The position numbers and the translations under genes were made by a program. Positions 26,404-36,873 of a stretch of DNA of 64,000 bases are shown piece by piece. The DNA comes from a virus. The stretch lies in IMG/VR virus record IMGVR_UViG_3300008122_000001, positions 1-64,000 of that record. One strand, given 5' to 3'. Every line of letters begins with the position of its first letter. Within the stretch, counting starts at the first letter, position 1. The notes below the pieces were generated by a model. The model did no database searches. It was not told the DNA's origin and saw only the letters and a list, made by a program, of their open reading frames with translations.

Positions 26404-29400
26404 GTTAATATATCACCTTCTATTACTGGATAAGCATGAACATCAGTAGCTATCCCATTTAGTATTCTTATTTGTTTTATTTTACCATTAAAACCTTTGT
26501 TAAAATCTTTATTGTTCCCTATACATACCGTCTTACTTGTTTCAAAACTATTTGTATATACAGCAGTTCTGTTTTTTCTAACACCGTTAAAAAATATAGC
26601 AATATAACCTAAAGATCTAACAACTTTTAGACGAAATTCTGTATTAGCTACTAAACTATTTACACCAGTATTTATATTATAAGTGTAACTAGTCGTTGCA
26701 GTAGAAATACCTAAAGATATTGTTAAACTAGTAGGATCTGATGGGCTTTGTCTTATCAATATTCCATTAAAAGAAGAGCCTGAAAGTCTATTATCAAACA
26801 ACACAGCTTCTGTTATTATCTGAGAAGGAGTGGCTATAATATCAATCGTCCAGTTTTGAGTAGTAAAATTAAATAAGTCATTTTCAGTACTTAATAACCT
26901 ATTACTTACAGAACTTAATACTAATTGATTATTAGATACAGTACAACCCGAATTATTCCAAGTAATATTTGGATTAAAACTATCTACCTTTGTAGTAAAT
27001 CCTACATCATCATTAGTAAAAGTTAATAAAGATTTAGTTGTAATATTTTTATCTAATACTGTTGGAGTATAATCTCCAGTATATAAACATTCACCTTTAT
27101 TGAAATAAAAGTTCTTCATATACCCTTTAAAGTGCTTTTCAGCAATATTGTCATTATACAGTGTACCAACTTTACCTAAAAACACATTATGGTTTAAATC
27201 AGAACTATCTTCATCAAATGTATAATTAGAATTATCTACAGCTTCAGCTACTTTTACTCCATTTAAGAATATACGTAAATTATAATTACTATCTCTAGTA
27301 ATTGCTAATCTATATTTTGTATCTAAGCTTATTGCATTTGTTGTAGTACTTACTTTAACAGTACCTCTATTTAAGAATCTGATTTCTCTATTTGATGTTA
27401 TCTCTATAGCATACCAAGATTCAGTTTTACCACAAGATAAAATATGGTAGTTATTAGTTGAAGGAGATTTTGTTATAACAAAATCTAATTCAATTGTAAA
27501 CTTATCTAGACCAAATTTCCATGAATATCCATTAGCAGTCAAAGAAGAAAGACCATTGAAATACATCAGTTGTTCGTCTTGATAGTTTCTCACAGTTACT
27601 TTATTAGTACTAGACAATTGATACCAACTAGTATTAAACGTATCTGCTCTATTCATAGTTAAAGGATAATCTCTAACAACTGTTAAGTTAGTACTATTTT
27701 CAGCAACATCAAAAGTATCATCTACAGTTACTGTAATAGGGTAAGTACCATCTAAACCATCATTTAATACTTTTATTTGTAAATCATAATCTTGTTCTAT
27801 TCCATTACTACTACCACGAGAAGTTAGTGTTATATTAGATTGGTCTACTTCACTACCATTAAACATTACTGTTACAGTAGGTAATAAATCTGCATATCTT
27901 ATAACGCCATACACATTTGTATAAGAACCTTCAACAGGATTTTCTACAGTACTTGGTGTATTTAAAGCTAAAGTAATAGGAGTATAGTCATCTTCTCCCC
28001 CTCCACTCTCTTCTTCAGATTCTAATAATGTTAAATCAGTTGTATTTCTTAGAACTTTTAATGCATAAACTTGACCTTTGAAAAATGAAGAATTAAATAA
28101 TCTATAGCCAATAAATGTATTATCACCTATATTACCATTAAGAGTGTAGTTGAAATCTTTTGATATAATAGTACCATTTAAATTCAAATATAAAATACCA
28201 TTAGTTCTATAAATAATTAAATTATTAATTTGATTTAGTGGGACTTCATCACCAAATAATGATTGTGTAACATTATTATATGTTGTTATAAAATGTATTC
28301 TCTTTGATTCAGTACCAGCTTGTGTACCTGCCACCGCTATTAATAATCTTCCATTTGTTGCTGTTGTACCACCTGAATGTAATAAAAAATAACTATTATT
28401 ACCATTGAAGTAATCTTGTATTTTAAAACTCATACTAATTATAAAATCATCTAAACCAAAATTAAATAGATCATTTTTACCAAATTCAAGATATTGATTA
28501 GTACCATTAAAAGTACAGCAATATTGACTATCTTGATAATCACGCTGAGTTATATTAACTGGATGTATAATACACTTATTATTTTTATCTTTGAATAAAT
28601 ATGATTTTCTAGTTGGTTCAAAAGTTAAATCAAGAACTTTTTTATCATTATAAGTTTCAGGTATTTCACTTGTACCGACAAACATTTTAAAGTTAGACAT
28701 GTATCCAAAAAAAGGTTGTGTACCTTCTGTTCTACCTATATTAGTGTTATTTACTGTAAAATTAACTCCGTTTGAAAATGTTGTATTTGAAACTTCGCTA
28801 TTCAAACTAATATAGACATTATTATTGATTCGCCACAACTTAAGATTATTCCACGTGTTAAGAATAGCCTGATTTGGTGGTGATATTGTATTTTCAACTC
28901 CACTAACCCTAACACGAAACCCAACTAACATATTCCATATGTAAATTTGACATAAATTATTTCCCCAAGCCTGTGTATCTGAAACAAGACCCTGTGTATA
29001 TATTGATGAAACAGTTGGATAAAAATCGAATTCAATATAGAAATCAGAATTTGTACCTAAATTAAAAATATTATTACTAGTAATAGATAAATATTTTCCA
29101 CTTTCAAACTTAATACATTTTTTACCATCAATTATAGCATAAGTAGGAGAACCATTTTCAGTTATAGTTAAATTAGTAAATCCGATATTAGTGCTATTAG
29201 TTTCTAGTGGTAAATGTACTGCTGCTTTATCAATAATAATATCTTCATTATATCCTTTAATAGATTCAAAATTATCAATATAACCTTGAATTCCAACAGC
29301 TGTATTATGAAACGATGTTGTACACTTACCTATTCGTAAAGAACCACCATTAACCATATTAAAAATCTGAGTATTGGAGATATTTTGAACGCCAACTAGA

Positions 29401-31814
29401 ACTCCATTACTTTTTGCTAAAAGAGTTCCTTGTTTTCGGCTAACACTATAATTATAATAGTTGTTAATATAATTTCTTGTTTGTAAATTATTTAAAGACC
29501 CATCTTCAAAGTAATCAAAACCAATACCCGATGCAGAAGATGCTACCCAAACAGAGCCAGCTGAACTAGCTGAAATGCTATTTGAGATTATTTCTCTACC
29601 ACTACTTTTATTTGTTTCTTTTATATCAAAAGAAAATGTAAAATCATTAGTGCCATAATTTAAACTAGGGCTACTTGTTTCTAGATAGTCTTGTGTATTG
29701 TCAAAATAAGCACTATACCCTTTAACAGAATTAACTTGATCAAAAGTAACTCCATTATTAGTCCAAGTTGAATTATTATAATTATCTAATAGATTATTAT
29801 CAAAATCTAATTGAATCTTTCCTACTGGAGATTCAGGAATAACTGCAACACCTTTATAGATTTTAAAATTTTTGATGTATCCATTATAATCCCTTGTAGT
29901 AAGCATCGCGCTCCTACCAATTACTAGCTTAGACATCAAGTAAGATGTGTTGTCTACAAAATCATTGCCAACTTTAATTCTATCAACATATAGTGAAGTA
30001 ATTCCGTTTTTTCTAACTACAGCAATATGCTGTTGTGTTCCTATTTTTAATGTATTTACAGGAGCACTGATAACATCCTGCCCACCAACATACAATACTA
30101 AGGTAGTATATGGTGAACTATTTAGATTATATAACATCAGATCATTTGATGTTGCTACACCAGTAGGTCTACAATCAAAGTGACTAATAGGTTTTGTTGC
30201 GGACTGATAACATAAAAATTCTATTGTGAAATCATCCAATCCTATAGGTTCTATTGATGTAGTTGTTAAATAATCCCCACTACCATCTAAAGATAGACTA
30301 CTAAATCCATCAAACTTTTGAGTAGTACTTAGTTTAGCCGTTCCGTTAACTACCCAATTAGATTTTAACGTACCATTATCAACAATTTTTGTACTATTAT
30401 TTTCACCATCAAATGAAAGATCAACAACTAATTTATCAGCATGTTCATCATAATCACGAACAATCCTAGCTTCACCGTCAAATATATTAACATTATCAAT
30501 TAGACCAAATGAATTTCTTGTGTAACCACTTAATTCTTTTAAGAAATAATATGGATTAGTTCCTTTTGTAAAATAACCAGTTAAAGTACCTTTTATTATT
30601 TCAAGAATATCATTAATAAATAATCTAAATGCAGATCCATCATAACTCATTGTTATTTTGTTTATTTCGTTAAGATTAAATTTGGACTTTGACCTAATAG
30701 TGTCATCTGATACGTTCAAAGTATTACCACTAGTAAACACTTGCCCTGTTGTAATACTTCTTGATATGGCTTTATAATTCTCATTATCAATTGTTGAACA
30801 AAATATTGGAATATTGTATAAGACATTTATATTCTCAGATGTTAGTAACAAATAAAATTCAATAGTAAACGGAGTACTACCTCCAGTAATAATATTACTA
30901 TTAGTATATAAACTATCACCTAAAGCTTTAGTTTCAAAACTATTAGATCCAAATATTTTATTAACGCTATTAATACTAGCTGTACCTTCTGTATTCCATA
31001 TTGTAGTAGCTATCTTATCTACAATACCATTTTCAAAATCTAATGCAGAAGTAGTGTATTCATCAACAATTACTTCAGGGTCTTTAGGTAAATTAGATTG
31101 TTTTCTACCAAATATTAAAACTACATTTTTAGCATCTACCTCTCCTAATGGTTCTCTAAATATTAAAGTATATCCACTTGTATCTGTTGTAGTAGATGTA
31201 GGAGAAGCACTAAAAGACATAGTTTGTACAGTTGAGGTAAACATAACATTATTCATTACAACAGGGTAACTATAAACATTTGATGTGCCTTTAACATAAG
31301 ATTCAAAAGAAAGTTGAACATTATTATAAATAGCATCTAATGCACTCATTAATGTTACAGTGTTTTCTTGTTTATAGAAGCTATATACAATTAAAGCGGA
31401 ACGCAATACGCCTGATATACCAGTAAAAGATGTTAAAGTATTTTCTACCTTCATTGTATTAGAAAGTAATAATAAACGAAGGATACCAGTAACACTTGAC
31501 ATGCTACTTTGTACTTTATCTATCTCTTCTTCAGTTCTTGAATATTGATAAACTTTAAGAGCTACTTTAAGAGTTCCAGAAATATTAGTAAAACTAGTTG
31601 ACGTAGTATCTTGATTAAATCTTTGTACTCCTAAATCATCTTTATGACTAGATCTACCATCCACATTTAAAACAGAAGTAGATAAATCATCTAAGAATTC
31701 TAAAGGATATATAGTAGAAGTTAAATAATAATAACTTGGTTTTGTAACTATGGTTAAATCTTTTATTTGAGTATTATATCCAAATGATTTTCCAACTTCT
31801 GTTTTATATTGCAT
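26400..31814 (-). CDS. Giant LamG-module adhesin (1804 aa)
   Basis: After an N-terminal 300-residue beta region the protein carries seven copies of a LamG/concanavalin A-like jelly-roll. Each has a core like DDFTIEF and a later strand pair like LYVDRIKVGN or LRIFLNGVKVAEA. The cores lie near residues 314, 525, 721, 921, 1121, 1434 and 1651. The first five are spaced about 200 residues apart; a cadherin/Ig-like module (TVENPVEGSYTNVYG, YPITVTVDD) separates the last two. Such domains bind polysaccharides, so the protein is a likely glycan-binding arm. The start is set by AGTAGGTAATTT. No transmembrane segment or enzyme motif. Confidence 0.78.
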   Translation of the reverse strand: MQYKTEVGKSFGYNTQIKDLTIVTKPSYYYLTSTIYPLEFLDDLSTSVLNVDGRSSHKDDLGVQRFNQDTTSTSFTNISGTLKVALKVYQYSRTEEEIDKVQSSMSSVTGILRLLLLSNTMKVENTLTSFTGISGVLRSALIVYSFYKQENTVTLMSALDAIYNNVQLSFESYVKGTSNVYSYPVVMNNVMFTSTVQTMSFSASPTSTTTDTSGYTLIFREPLGEVDAKNVVLIFGRKQSNLPKDPEVIVDEYTTSALDFENGIVDKIATTIWNTEGTASINSVNKIFGSNSFETKALGDSLYTNSNIITGGSTPFTIEFYLLLTSENINVLYNIPIFCSTIDNENYKAISRSITTGQVFTSGNTLNVSDDTIRSKSKFNLNEINKITMSYDGSAFRLFINDILEIIKGTLTGYFTKGTNPYYFLKELSGYTRNSFGLIDNVNIFDGEARIVRDYDEHADKLVVDLSFDGENNSTKIVDNGTLKSNWVVNGTAKLSTTQKFDGFSSLSLDGSGDYLTTTSIEPIGLDDFTIEFLCYQSATKPISHFDCRPTGVATSNDLMLYNLNSSPYTTLVLYVGGQDVISAPVNTLKIGTQQHIAVVRKNGITSLYVDRIKVGNDFVDNTSYLMSKLVIGRSAMLTTRDYNGYIKNFKIYKGVAVIPESPVGKIQLDFDNNLLDNYNNSTWTNNGVTFDQVNSVKGYSAYFDNTQDYLETSSPSLNYGTNDFTFSFDIKETNKSSGREIISNSISASSAGSVWVASSASGIGFDYFEDGSLNNLQTRNYINNYYNYSVSRKQGTLLAKSNGVLVGVQNISNTQIFNMVNGGSLRIGKCTTSFHNTAVGIQGYIDNFESIKGYNEDIIIDKAAVHLPLETNSTNIGFTNLTITENGSPTYAIIDGKKCIKFESGKYLSITSNNIFNLGTNSDFYIEFDFYPTVSSIYTQGLVSDTQAWGNNLCQIYIWNMLVGFRVRVSGVENTISPPNQAILNTWNNLKLWRINNNVYISLNSEVSNTTFSNGVNFTVNNTNIGRTEGTQPFFGYMSNFKMFVGTSEIPETYNDKKVLDLTFEPTRKSYLFKDKNNKCIIHPVNITQRDYQDSQYCCTFNGTNQYLEFGKNDLFNFGLDDFIISMSFKIQDYFNGNNSYFLLHSGGTTATNGRLLIAVAGTQAGTESKRIHFITTYNNVTQSLFGDEVPLNQINNLIIYRTNGILYLNLNGTIISKDFNYTLNGNIGDNTFIGYRLFNSSFFKGQVYALKVLRNTTDLTLLESEEESGGGEDDYTPITLALNTPSTVENPVEGSYTNVYGVIRYADLLPTVTVMFNGSEVDQSNITLTSRGSSNGIEQDYDLQIKVLNDGLDGTYPITVTVDDTFDVAENSTNLTVVRDYPLTMNRADTFNTSWYQLSSTNKVTVRNYQDEQLMYFNGLSSLTANGYSWKFGLDKFTIELDFVITKSPSTNNYHILSCGKTESWYAIEITSNREIRFLNRGTVKVSTTTNAISLDTKYRLAITRDSNYNLRIFLNGVKVAEAVDNSNYTFDEDSSDLNHNVFLGKVGTLYNDNIAEKHFKGYMKNFYFNKGECLYTGDYTPTVLDKNITTKSLLTFTNDDVGFTTKVDSFNPNITWNNSGCTVSNNQLVLSSVSNRLLSTENDLFNFTTQNWTIDIIATPSQIITEAVLFDNRLSGSSFNGILIRQSPSDPTSLTISLGISTATTSYTYNINTGVNSLVANTEFRLKVVRSLGYIAIFFNGVRKNRTAVYTNSFETSKTVCIGNNKDFNKGFNGKIKQIRILNGIATDVHAYPVIEGDILT

Positions 31815-31824
31815 AAATTACCTA

Positions 31825-32862
31825 CTAGAATAATTTTAATGTTATTGGATTTTGTTTCATAAAAGTATTGTGATTTTCTTTATTTATTATTTTTAATAAA
31901 TAATTACCATAATCAGTACTGTTACTTTCTAAATGTACTTTATCTAATTTATCAGAATAAGTATCTAATTGATTTTTTATAGAGGTATTTAAATTCAGAT
32001 ATTCTATATTTACTATATCTGCTTCTCCAACTTTTTTTATAACTATTGTTTCATTTTTATCTATAAAAAAGGTTTGATCTTTTTCTATTATAACACCATC
32101 TACAGTGTATAAGTTACTTTCTAATGGAATAGATACAACAATGTTTTTTAAGGAAGTTAATAATAAAGTATCAGTGTCTATTTGATTTATCTTTATAAAA
32201 TTATTGTTAGGTAGGTTTTTAATAGTATAAAAACCTGAAAAATATTCTTCTATTTTTAAAAAACCTCTTGGTATTATCTTTAAAGGAACTACATTAAATA
32301 TACCAAACACTAATAATATATTATTAGCTTCGTATACTTCTATAGTCCCTGCTATATAGTCAACATCTTCATCTAATATTTGAACTTCACCTTGCATATT
32401 CACACTAAAGAAATAACTATCATATTTATCTATACCGCAATAAGGTAAATTAAATACAGTATATCCATTTTCTTTCGTATAAAACTCTTGAGCAATTACT
32501 CCCATTTCATTTTTAAACTGTTGTCCAACTAATAATTCAGTATCTTCTTTTGTTAAAGTATGTATTTTTTTAGGGTTCTGTTCTATAAATTTATAAGCCC
32601 CATTTTCTTTTACTACATATTTAAATTGATCACTGTTTGGAACTCTTACAGAAGGTTCAGATATATTATCAACATATTCTACACAAATATCTTTACTCAA
32701 ATAAATAGTATTTGTTATGTCTTCTCTCTTATTTTGAGATAAGAAGTTTTTATTAATTATTACATTATTAAAATTATCATAAACTTTCTCTACCATTATA
32801 TCTTCTAAGTTAATTAAACTATCAACATTATTTAAACCTATTGGTATATTTACTTCTATCAT
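31825..32862 (-). CDS. Hypothetical baseplate/fibre protein (345 aa)
   Basis: Unrecognised, beta-rich, with I/V/N/D-rich strands (VNIPIGLNNVDSLINLEDI, GFLKIEEYFSGFYTIKNLPN). It contains a motif YKFIEQNPKKIHTLTKEDTEL and a YCGIDKYDSYFFSVNMQGEV segment. The final 40 residues include the helical NQLDTYSDKLDKV. It overlaps 32859-33488 by 4 bases with TAGGTGGACATTT as RBS and precedes the LamG adhesin. The context suggests an attachment protein for that adhesin. Confidence 0.55.
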   Translation of the reverse strand: MIEVNIPIGLNNVDSLINLEDIMVEKVYDNFNNVIINKNFLSQNKREDITNTIYLSKDICVEYVDNISEPSVRVPNSDQFKYVVKENGAYKFIEQNPKKIHTLTKEDTELLVGQQFKNEMGVIAQEFYTKENGYTVFNLPYCGIDKYDSYFFSVNMQGEVQILDEDVDYIAGTIEVYEANNILLVFGIFNVVPLKIIPRGFLKIEEYFSGFYTIKNLPNNNFIKINQIDTDTLLLTSLKNIVVSIPLESNLYTVDGVIIEKDQTFFIDKNETIVIKKVGEADIVNIEYLNLNTSIKNQLDTYSDKLDKVHLESNSTDYGNYLLKIINKENHNTFMKQNPITLKLF

Positions 32863-33488
32863 AAATGTCCACCTAAATTAGCTATACTAGTTCCATTGTA
32901 TATAGTCTTATTATTATAATCTCCGAATATATAAAACTGAGAAGAAATTGTTGTATGGTATATTTTAACTGTTTCTCCTACTGAATAAAATATTGAATTA
33001 TCTTTTAAAGAATATGGTAAAACTTTATTAGAACTTAAATCAATTATCTTAATATCAGGATTTAAGTTCTGTATGCTATATATAGTTTTATTTTTTGGGA
33101 TATGCTTTAGAAGGAATGGAGAAATTTCTCCATTAAAAACATTAATATATGTATTATCAAAATCAGAGAGGAAGTGAGTAGGAAGAAGTAAACAATCAGT
33201 GAAATGATCTACTATTTGAATATTTATACCATTAGACAACAATAGATCATAAAACTCTTGTAGCTTATAAGTACCAACATCATATTTTATATTATCTATA
33301 CTTAAAATACCATGTTGGTATTTTATTTTTTTATTTGTTTCAATAAAAAGTAAAGGTATCTTAGATTCATAAGTTGTATCTATTTTATTTTTTTCAGTAT
33401 ATTCATAACTCTTATACTTAGGTACAGGGATATCTTCATTGATAGTAAGCCTTTCATATAATCCTTCTTTATATATTACTTTACTCAT
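32859..33488 (-). CDS. Hypothetical baseplate protein (209 aa)
   Basis: Unrecognised. The protein contains strand-rich stretches (SKIPLLFIETNKKIKYQHG, FSSVYINVFNGEISPFLL-like segments) and ends with a glycine-rich NLGGHL. RBS AGGGAGGATAGAG precedes the ATG at 33488, which overlaps the stop of the 59-aa gene 33481-33660. It links the wedge region to the adhesin cluster; a small baseplate or fibre-base protein is plausible. Confidence 0.55.
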   Translation of the reverse strand: MSKVIYKEGLYERLTINEDIPVPKYKSYEYTEKNKIDTTYESKIPLLFIETNKKIKYQHGILSIDNIKYDVGTYKLQEFYDLLLSNGINIQIVDHFTDCLLLPTHFLSDFDNTYINVFNGEISPFLLKHIPKNKTIYSIQNLNPDIKIIDLSSNKVLPYSLKDNSIFYSVGETVKIYHTTISSQFYIFGDYNNKTIYNGTSIANLGGHL

Positions 33489-33660
33489 CTCTATCCTCCC
33501 TTAAATCTATGATGTCGGTTAATTTATATTTATCATAAAATAATTCATATTTATATTTATCTAAAAGAACAATAGATGAACTGTTTGAATCATATTCATA
33601 ACTCAAAGGTTCATCTATGTATAAAATGTTTGTTGTGTTAGTTGTATGTTTAATAATCAT
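33481..33660 (-). CDS. Small 59-aa protein between the wedge and fibre genes
   Basis: This frame falls between two large genes and is easy to miss because it is under 60 codons. It starts at ATG 33660 with GGAGAGGTAGTAA upstream and overlaps the preceding stop. It ends with a stop that overlaps the ATG of 32859-33488. The product begins MIIKHTTNTTNILYIDEPLS, has YEYDSNSSSIVLLDKYKYEL and ends LREDRDE. The strong RBS and the double overlap argue that it is translated. The function is unknown; a small structural clip is possible. Confidence 0.65.
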   Translation of the reverse strand: MIIKHTTNTTNILYIDEPLSYEYDSNSSSIVLLDKYKYELFYDKYKLTDIIDLREDRDE

Positions 33661-35785
33661 TTACTACCTCTCCTACTAAGGTAGATATATTAACCTTATA
33701 TTCAAATTTGTCAACTATATCTTCTATTTGTTTCGGATGTAATATAAATTCTGATTTAAGGTTTCCCTTCATTACTATAAGTTTGCAAGAAGTATCTGTA
33801 CCTATAATACCATTATTTATATTGAATGCCACGCCTACTTTAAATTCTTCTACATCTAACTTAGAAACATCTATCTTTAAATATATAGGTAATTCATAGT
33901 TAGTATCTCTAGTTATATACTTAAATATTTCTGAATTTAAATTTGTTTCATTATCTGATATAAAATATTCATTGAAATCTATTTTATAACTTAATGACGA
34001 ATAACCTTTCCAATCAAATATTAAAGATAAATATTCATCTTCTTCTACTATTATTTCTTTTGTAGTTGTTAAGTCTTTTGTGTACAAGTAATTATCGAAT
34101 AATATTACATCACATTTTCCTTGAACTGTTTCTACTTTATATGGCACAACCGTATGATCTGTACTACTACAAGATACTTTGTGTTTTAAATTACTTGATA
34201 ATAAAGTAATTAAATAAGGAGAATCATTTTCTATATTAATTTCTAAATTAATATTCTCTATATTTAATGTTTGATTATAGTTTATAACTTTGTTAGTTGT
34301 TATGCTTTTATTCTCAACATCATAATAAAACAAGTTATTATTGTTTCTTATTTGAATTAAAAATGCTTCATCTTTTACTTTAGATACCCAATCAGTTATT
34401 TTTACATTAACTTCAACCCAATCTCCAGTACTTGTATTTTGATCAGATACTGAAATGAATTCATTATTATTGTTTGTAATACTGTTGTATATGTTTTTAC
34501 TAAAATCTATTCCTAGTTTTCCATAATTAATAACTGTTGTATTATCTTTAAAGTAAGTATAAATAATATCCATATCTTCTGTTAAGTATATAGATCTTAT
34601 CTCTACGTTTTCATCACCTATTGTAAACTTTAATTCTTCAATAACTCTTTCGTTAGTTGGGTTATATATATTTATTGTATTGTAAGTTTTTTCTTTATTT
34701 GTTTGTTTTCTTAATAAAGGTTTAAATGTTCTGAAATCAGAATCAACTATAGGAGGAATAATATAGTTATTATTAATTACAAAATGATTAGTGTTTAGAT
34801 CTACATAATTACTAATTTCAATATTTGAATTAGAGTGTTTTATATCTTCTATTACATAAAAAATATTTTGAGTTTTTGTATATAAGTCTTTTCTTAATAA
34901 GATACTTTCTACTACTCTTTCATCATATTGATTGTAACCAGTTATGATACAAGTTTCATATTTATTTTCATTAGAAGAATTATTTTTAAGATATAGTGGT
35001 AAAGGTAAGCTAGAATTTATTAAATCTAGTTCATCTTTATTTTCTTTATACCCTTCAAGGATGACAGTATATAATGATAAATCATTTTCATCTACCATAG
35101 TACTAAAGTTCTTTATTGACGAAAATATATCATTTGTTTCAATAAGCTCTATAGTATCACTTCCATAGTATCTTACTACAGCAGATGGTCTTTCATTCAA
35201 AGTTATTCTACTATAGGTTAATGGCACATAATTTGAATCATAAGATTGTCTTAAATATTCATTAACCTTAAAGTAAGAACTACTAAAATGAGAATGAAAT
35301 TTATCTAACATCTTAATACCATTAGATAATGTATTTTTTCTAATAGTACCCCAGCTAGGAGACATCATTCTAGTTCTTAATGTTAGTAAATTAGATTCTA
35401 CAATAGCTTTGACACCACTTATATAATTAAAAGATTTAGAAGTATTTTTTAATCCAACTAGTTTTATTTCTTTTTTTAATGTAACAGAAGGTAATCCAAA
35501 TATAGTTAATTCGATAAAATCTATATTAGCTTTTTCAGAGGATTGGTGATCAACTATAAAATTAAAAAAATAGTCCACTTCACCTTGAAGACCCGAATTA
35601 GCAGAGATCAATTTATATTTAAATCCTGATTTAGAATCTAAAAAAGAAACTTTAAAAAAATCTACTACAAGAGAAGACTGAGACTCTACATGTATAGTAT
35701 AAACTAATTCTCTTTTATCATATGGTGTATAGATATAGCCTTCTTTAAGATCATAATCACTACAAGTTATATTTACTATTTTCAT
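33650..35785 (-). CDS. Probable baseplate wedge protein (711 aa)
   Basis: Unrecognised by motif, but it lies directly after a gp6/baseplate-J-like wedge gene, 3 bases apart, which is where a large wedge subunit is expected. The N-terminus is a C2-like or beta sandwich (MKIVNITCSDYDLKEGYIYT). Residues about 115-215 contain conserved-looking LRTRMMSPSWGTIRK and YLRQSYDSNYVPLTYSR, and the rest is beta-rich. Size and order suggest a T4 gp7- or gp10-like role, by analogy only; no sequence similarity to those proteins is visible. Confidence 0.6.
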   Translation of the reverse strand: MKIVNITCSDYDLKEGYIYTPYDKRELVYTIHVESQSSLVVDFFKVSFLDSKSGFKYKLISANSGLQGEVDYFFNFIVDHQSSEKANIDFIELTIFGLPSVTLKKEIKLVGLKNTSKSFNYISGVKAIVESNLLTLRTRMMSPSWGTIRKNTLSNGIKMLDKFHSHFSSSYFKVNEYLRQSYDSNYVPLTYSRITLNERPSAVVRYYGSDTIELIETNDIFSSIKNFSTMVDENDLSLYTVILEGYKENKDELDLINSSLPLPLYLKNNSSNENKYETCIITGYNQYDERVVESILLRKDLYTKTQNIFYVIEDIKHSNSNIEISNYVDLNTNHFVINNNYIIPPIVDSDFRTFKPLLRKQTNKEKTYNTINIYNPTNERVIEELKFTIGDENVEIRSIYLTEDMDIIYTYFKDNTTVINYGKLGIDFSKNIYNSITNNNNEFISVSDQNTSTGDWVEVNVKITDWVSKVKDEAFLIQIRNNNNLFYYDVENKSITTNKVINYNQTLNIENINLEINIENDSPYLITLLSSNLKHKVSCSSTDHTVVPYKVETVQGKCDVILFDNYLYTKDLTTTKEIIVEEDEYLSLIFDWKGYSSLSYKIDFNEYFISDNETNLNSEIFKYITRDTNYELPIYLKIDVSKLDVEEFKVGVAFNINNGIIGTDTSCKLIVMKGNLKSEFILHPKQIEDIVDKFEYKVNISTLVGEVVNDY

Positions 35786-35788
35786 ATT

Positions 35789-36868
35789 TTATTCCGTTCT
35801 AGTTATAGAAGATAAATGTATAAATCTACCTTTAGGTAATATTATATCTGAAGATTCTGCTGTTAATGTAAACGTCTCTTCTGATACATATGGTGATGTA
35901 AATATAAAATCAATACTCAACAAATCAGTAGAACTTACTCCTAATTCGCTCTTAATGAAATCTTCTAACACTTCTCTATTGATTTGTTTATATGAAACAA
36001 AGAAATTATTAAATGCTGTTTTTACATTCTCTAAGAGTACATTACTAGTTCTATTATTAGTATTAAAAGTTAAATTAACATTTAAGATTAAAGCTTCTGG
36101 TTTTAGTACTTCAACAAATTGACCATTCAATACTTTACCTCTTAAATTAGATTCTATTAATGGTAATATTAAAATATCTAAATAAGAGTCCATACCATTA
36201 TCTACAAGTTCTTGTGTGTAAGGGTATATTGTTTTAATAGCTCTGCCATTAGTATAGTCATCTACTTCTAAGAACGTAATAAAAGGAACTTCTTTAGCTA
36301 CACTAGATATTAAAGAGTTTGCGCCATTGTTTGCAATGTAAGTTGATTCATATATTCTTAATTTATAATCTTCTTCAATTTCTTGTAAAACTGCAAGACC
36401 TACTGGTCTGTTAAATTTTAATGTAAAAGTAGGTAATAAATTAGTTAGTGTTTGATTAGTACTTGTTACTGAATATTCACTGTTTTCAGGTATAGTGTAA
36501 TTATTGAGAGAACTAGATAAAGATATCGTTACAGAAGCATACTTTACGTCATTAATACCACTGATACTAATTGGAGAGATACACTCTATAATTATATTAT
36601 CATCAGCATATATTAAATCACCTTTTTTATAAACAATATAAGGTGAATCTATTTCTGTAACCATAGCATCTATTTTATTAACACTTATACTAACAGCTTC
36701 TTGATAATTATATATAGCTATGTTGTTATAGTTTTTTCTATATACACCGTTCTGATTTCCGAACAATTCAAGAAATTCTGATGACATTGTTGTTAAAAAA
36801 CCATTAGCTACAGCGTCATCTACGTTGGTTGCATAATTAACATTTTCAGCAGAATAAGTATCTGCCAT
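35789..36868 (-). CDS. Baseplate J-like wedge protein (T4 gp6 type), 359 aa
   Basis: The order of segments matches the baseplate-J family: an N-terminal region with FLTTMSSEFLELFG and AVSISVNKIDAMVTEI, and a middle with the long EVDDYTNGRAIKTIYP. The C-terminal half carries MDSYLDILILPLIESN, NLTFNTNNRTSNVLLENVKT and INREVLEDFIKSELGV, like the C-terminal domain of gp6/gpJ that makes the wedge ring. In T4, gp6 forms the core ring of the baseplate. It sits between the gp25-like gene and the large wedge candidate, the same relative position as gp6 after gp25 in many myoviruses. Confidence 0.7.
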   Translation of the reverse strand: MADTYSAENVNYATNVDDAVANGFLTTMSSEFLELFGNQNGVYRKNYNNIAIYNYQEAVSISVNKIDAMVTEIDSPYIVYKKGDLIYADDNIIIECISPISISGINDVKYASVTISLSSSLNNYTIPENSEYSVTSTNQTLTNLLPTFTLKFNRPVGLAVLQEIEEDYKLRIYESTYIANNGANSLISSVAKEVPFITFLEVDDYTNGRAIKTIYPYTQELVDNGMDSYLDILILPLIESNLRGKVLNGQFVEVLKPEALILNVNLTFNTNNRTSNVLLENVKTAFNNFFVSYKQINREVLEDFIKSELGVSSTDLLSIDFIFTSPYVSEETFTLTAESSDIILPKGRFIHLSSITRTE

Positions 36869-36873
36869 CTTTT

